From: Nitrosomonas sp.
GTDB taxonomy: Bacteria > Pseudomonadota > Gammaproteobacteria > Burkholderiales > Nitrosomonadaceae
Length of the DNA stretch: 42,503 nt
Assembly: GCA_019745325.1 (NCBI GenBank)
Contig: JAIETK010000020.1
Location: 1 to 42,503, forward strand
Direction: 5' to 3'
In this document: positions 42,427-42,503 of the stretch, piece by piece
Position numbering within the stretch: the first letter of the stretch is position 1
Layout: each line of letters begins with the position of its first letter
Program-made: the position numbers and the translations under genes
Notes under the pieces: generated by a model
Told to the model about the DNA's origin: nothing
Seen by the model: only the letters and a program-made list of their open reading frames with translations
Databases searched by the model: none

Positions 42427-42503
42427 TGAATCGCCCCGGGTTTTCCGGAGACTGTTTGGTCTGAGTCAAGCTGCATCAGCTGACTTTTCCTGTTGGCGAT
42501 GAT
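42427..42503 (-). mobile_element. End of an IS3-family element (window edge)
   Basis: TGAATCGCCCCGGG starts at 42427 and equals the terminus of the remnant at 1140. Read on the minus strand from 42503, the OrfB tail HRQQEKSADAA and stop is visible, as in IS3-family OrfB ends. The rest lies outside the window. Confidence 0.88.

Noticed and set aside
42216..42476. Single 86-codon frame spanning LysR and IS end
   Set aside because: The first residues derive from the IS terminus; only 42216-42426 is LysR-like.
1..42503. tRNA, rRNA and CRISPR arrays
   Set aside because: No tRNA-like cloverleaf, rRNA segment or regularly spaced repeat array was noticed by eye.

Overview
This 42.5 kb window is a bacterial chromosome segment with Gram-negative, betaproteobacterial character: CheZ, BamD, RluD, GreB, several outer-membrane porins and an exosortase (PEP-CTERM) substrate. 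The style of the insertion-sequence debris and the gene mix resemble Nitrosomonadaceae (Nitrosomonas-like). That assignment is an inference, since no ammonia-oxidation gene lies here. I see no rRNA, tRNA or CRISPR array.

Layout. 1-1.4 kb: a decayed cheY before an apparently intact cheZ, then a 286-bp internally deleted IS3-family element. 1.5-7.6 kb: an OprP/OprO-like porin, a lone MacB/FtsX-type permease, and a tightly coupled trio of outer-membrane barrel, PstS-like periplasmic protein and membrane diguanylate cyclase. 7.7-10.5 kb: two small membrane proteins, a SulP anion transporter without STAS domain and a UspA protein. 10.66-13.4 kb (minus strand): a NarL-type response regulator and its sensor kinase. 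14-18.2 kb: secreted glutathione peroxidase, a membrane-anchored HIRAN-like protein, a macro-domain protein, a GCS2-type carboxylate-amine ligase interrupted by one in-frame stop, and an AstE/aspartoacylase-type M14 hydrolase. 18.4-20.1 kb: iron genes (hemP under a perfect Fur box, bacterioferritin, DUF2325 protein). 20.2-21.3 kb: a HAF-repeat PEP-CTERM protein. 21.8-24.9 kb: proA and a lipoyl-domain lpdA. 24.9-28.7 kb: a secreted beta-sandwich protein, retropepsin-like lipoprotein, 7TM inactive transglutaminase and ATP-grasp ligase.

28.8-36.98 kb: a degenerate Hpt-REC-REC-GGDEF protein, an alpha/beta hydrolase, a second UspA protein, the divergent bamD/rluD pair with overlapping start codons, a BBP2-type porin and a PilZ c-di-GMP receptor. 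37-41.5 kb: a CAAX-protease-like protein of the PEP-CTERM type, dinB, ychJ, greB and a Tat-exported PLP decarboxylase. 41.5-42.5 kb is an insertion graveyard: a MITE, an internally deleted IS5-family element, a LysR 3' fragment and the end of a second IS3-family copy.

Functional themes are c-di-GMP signalling (two diguanylate cyclases and a PilZ receptor), envelope transport (three barrels, a permease, BamD), amidoligase/peptide chemistry at the envelope, and iron storage. The best candidates for something not well described are the porin/periplasmic-binding-protein/diguanylate-cyclase operon, the Tat-targeted decarboxylase, the GCS2-M14 pair with its single nonsense codon, and the diguanylate cyclase whose Hpt and first receiver have lost their phospho-acceptors.
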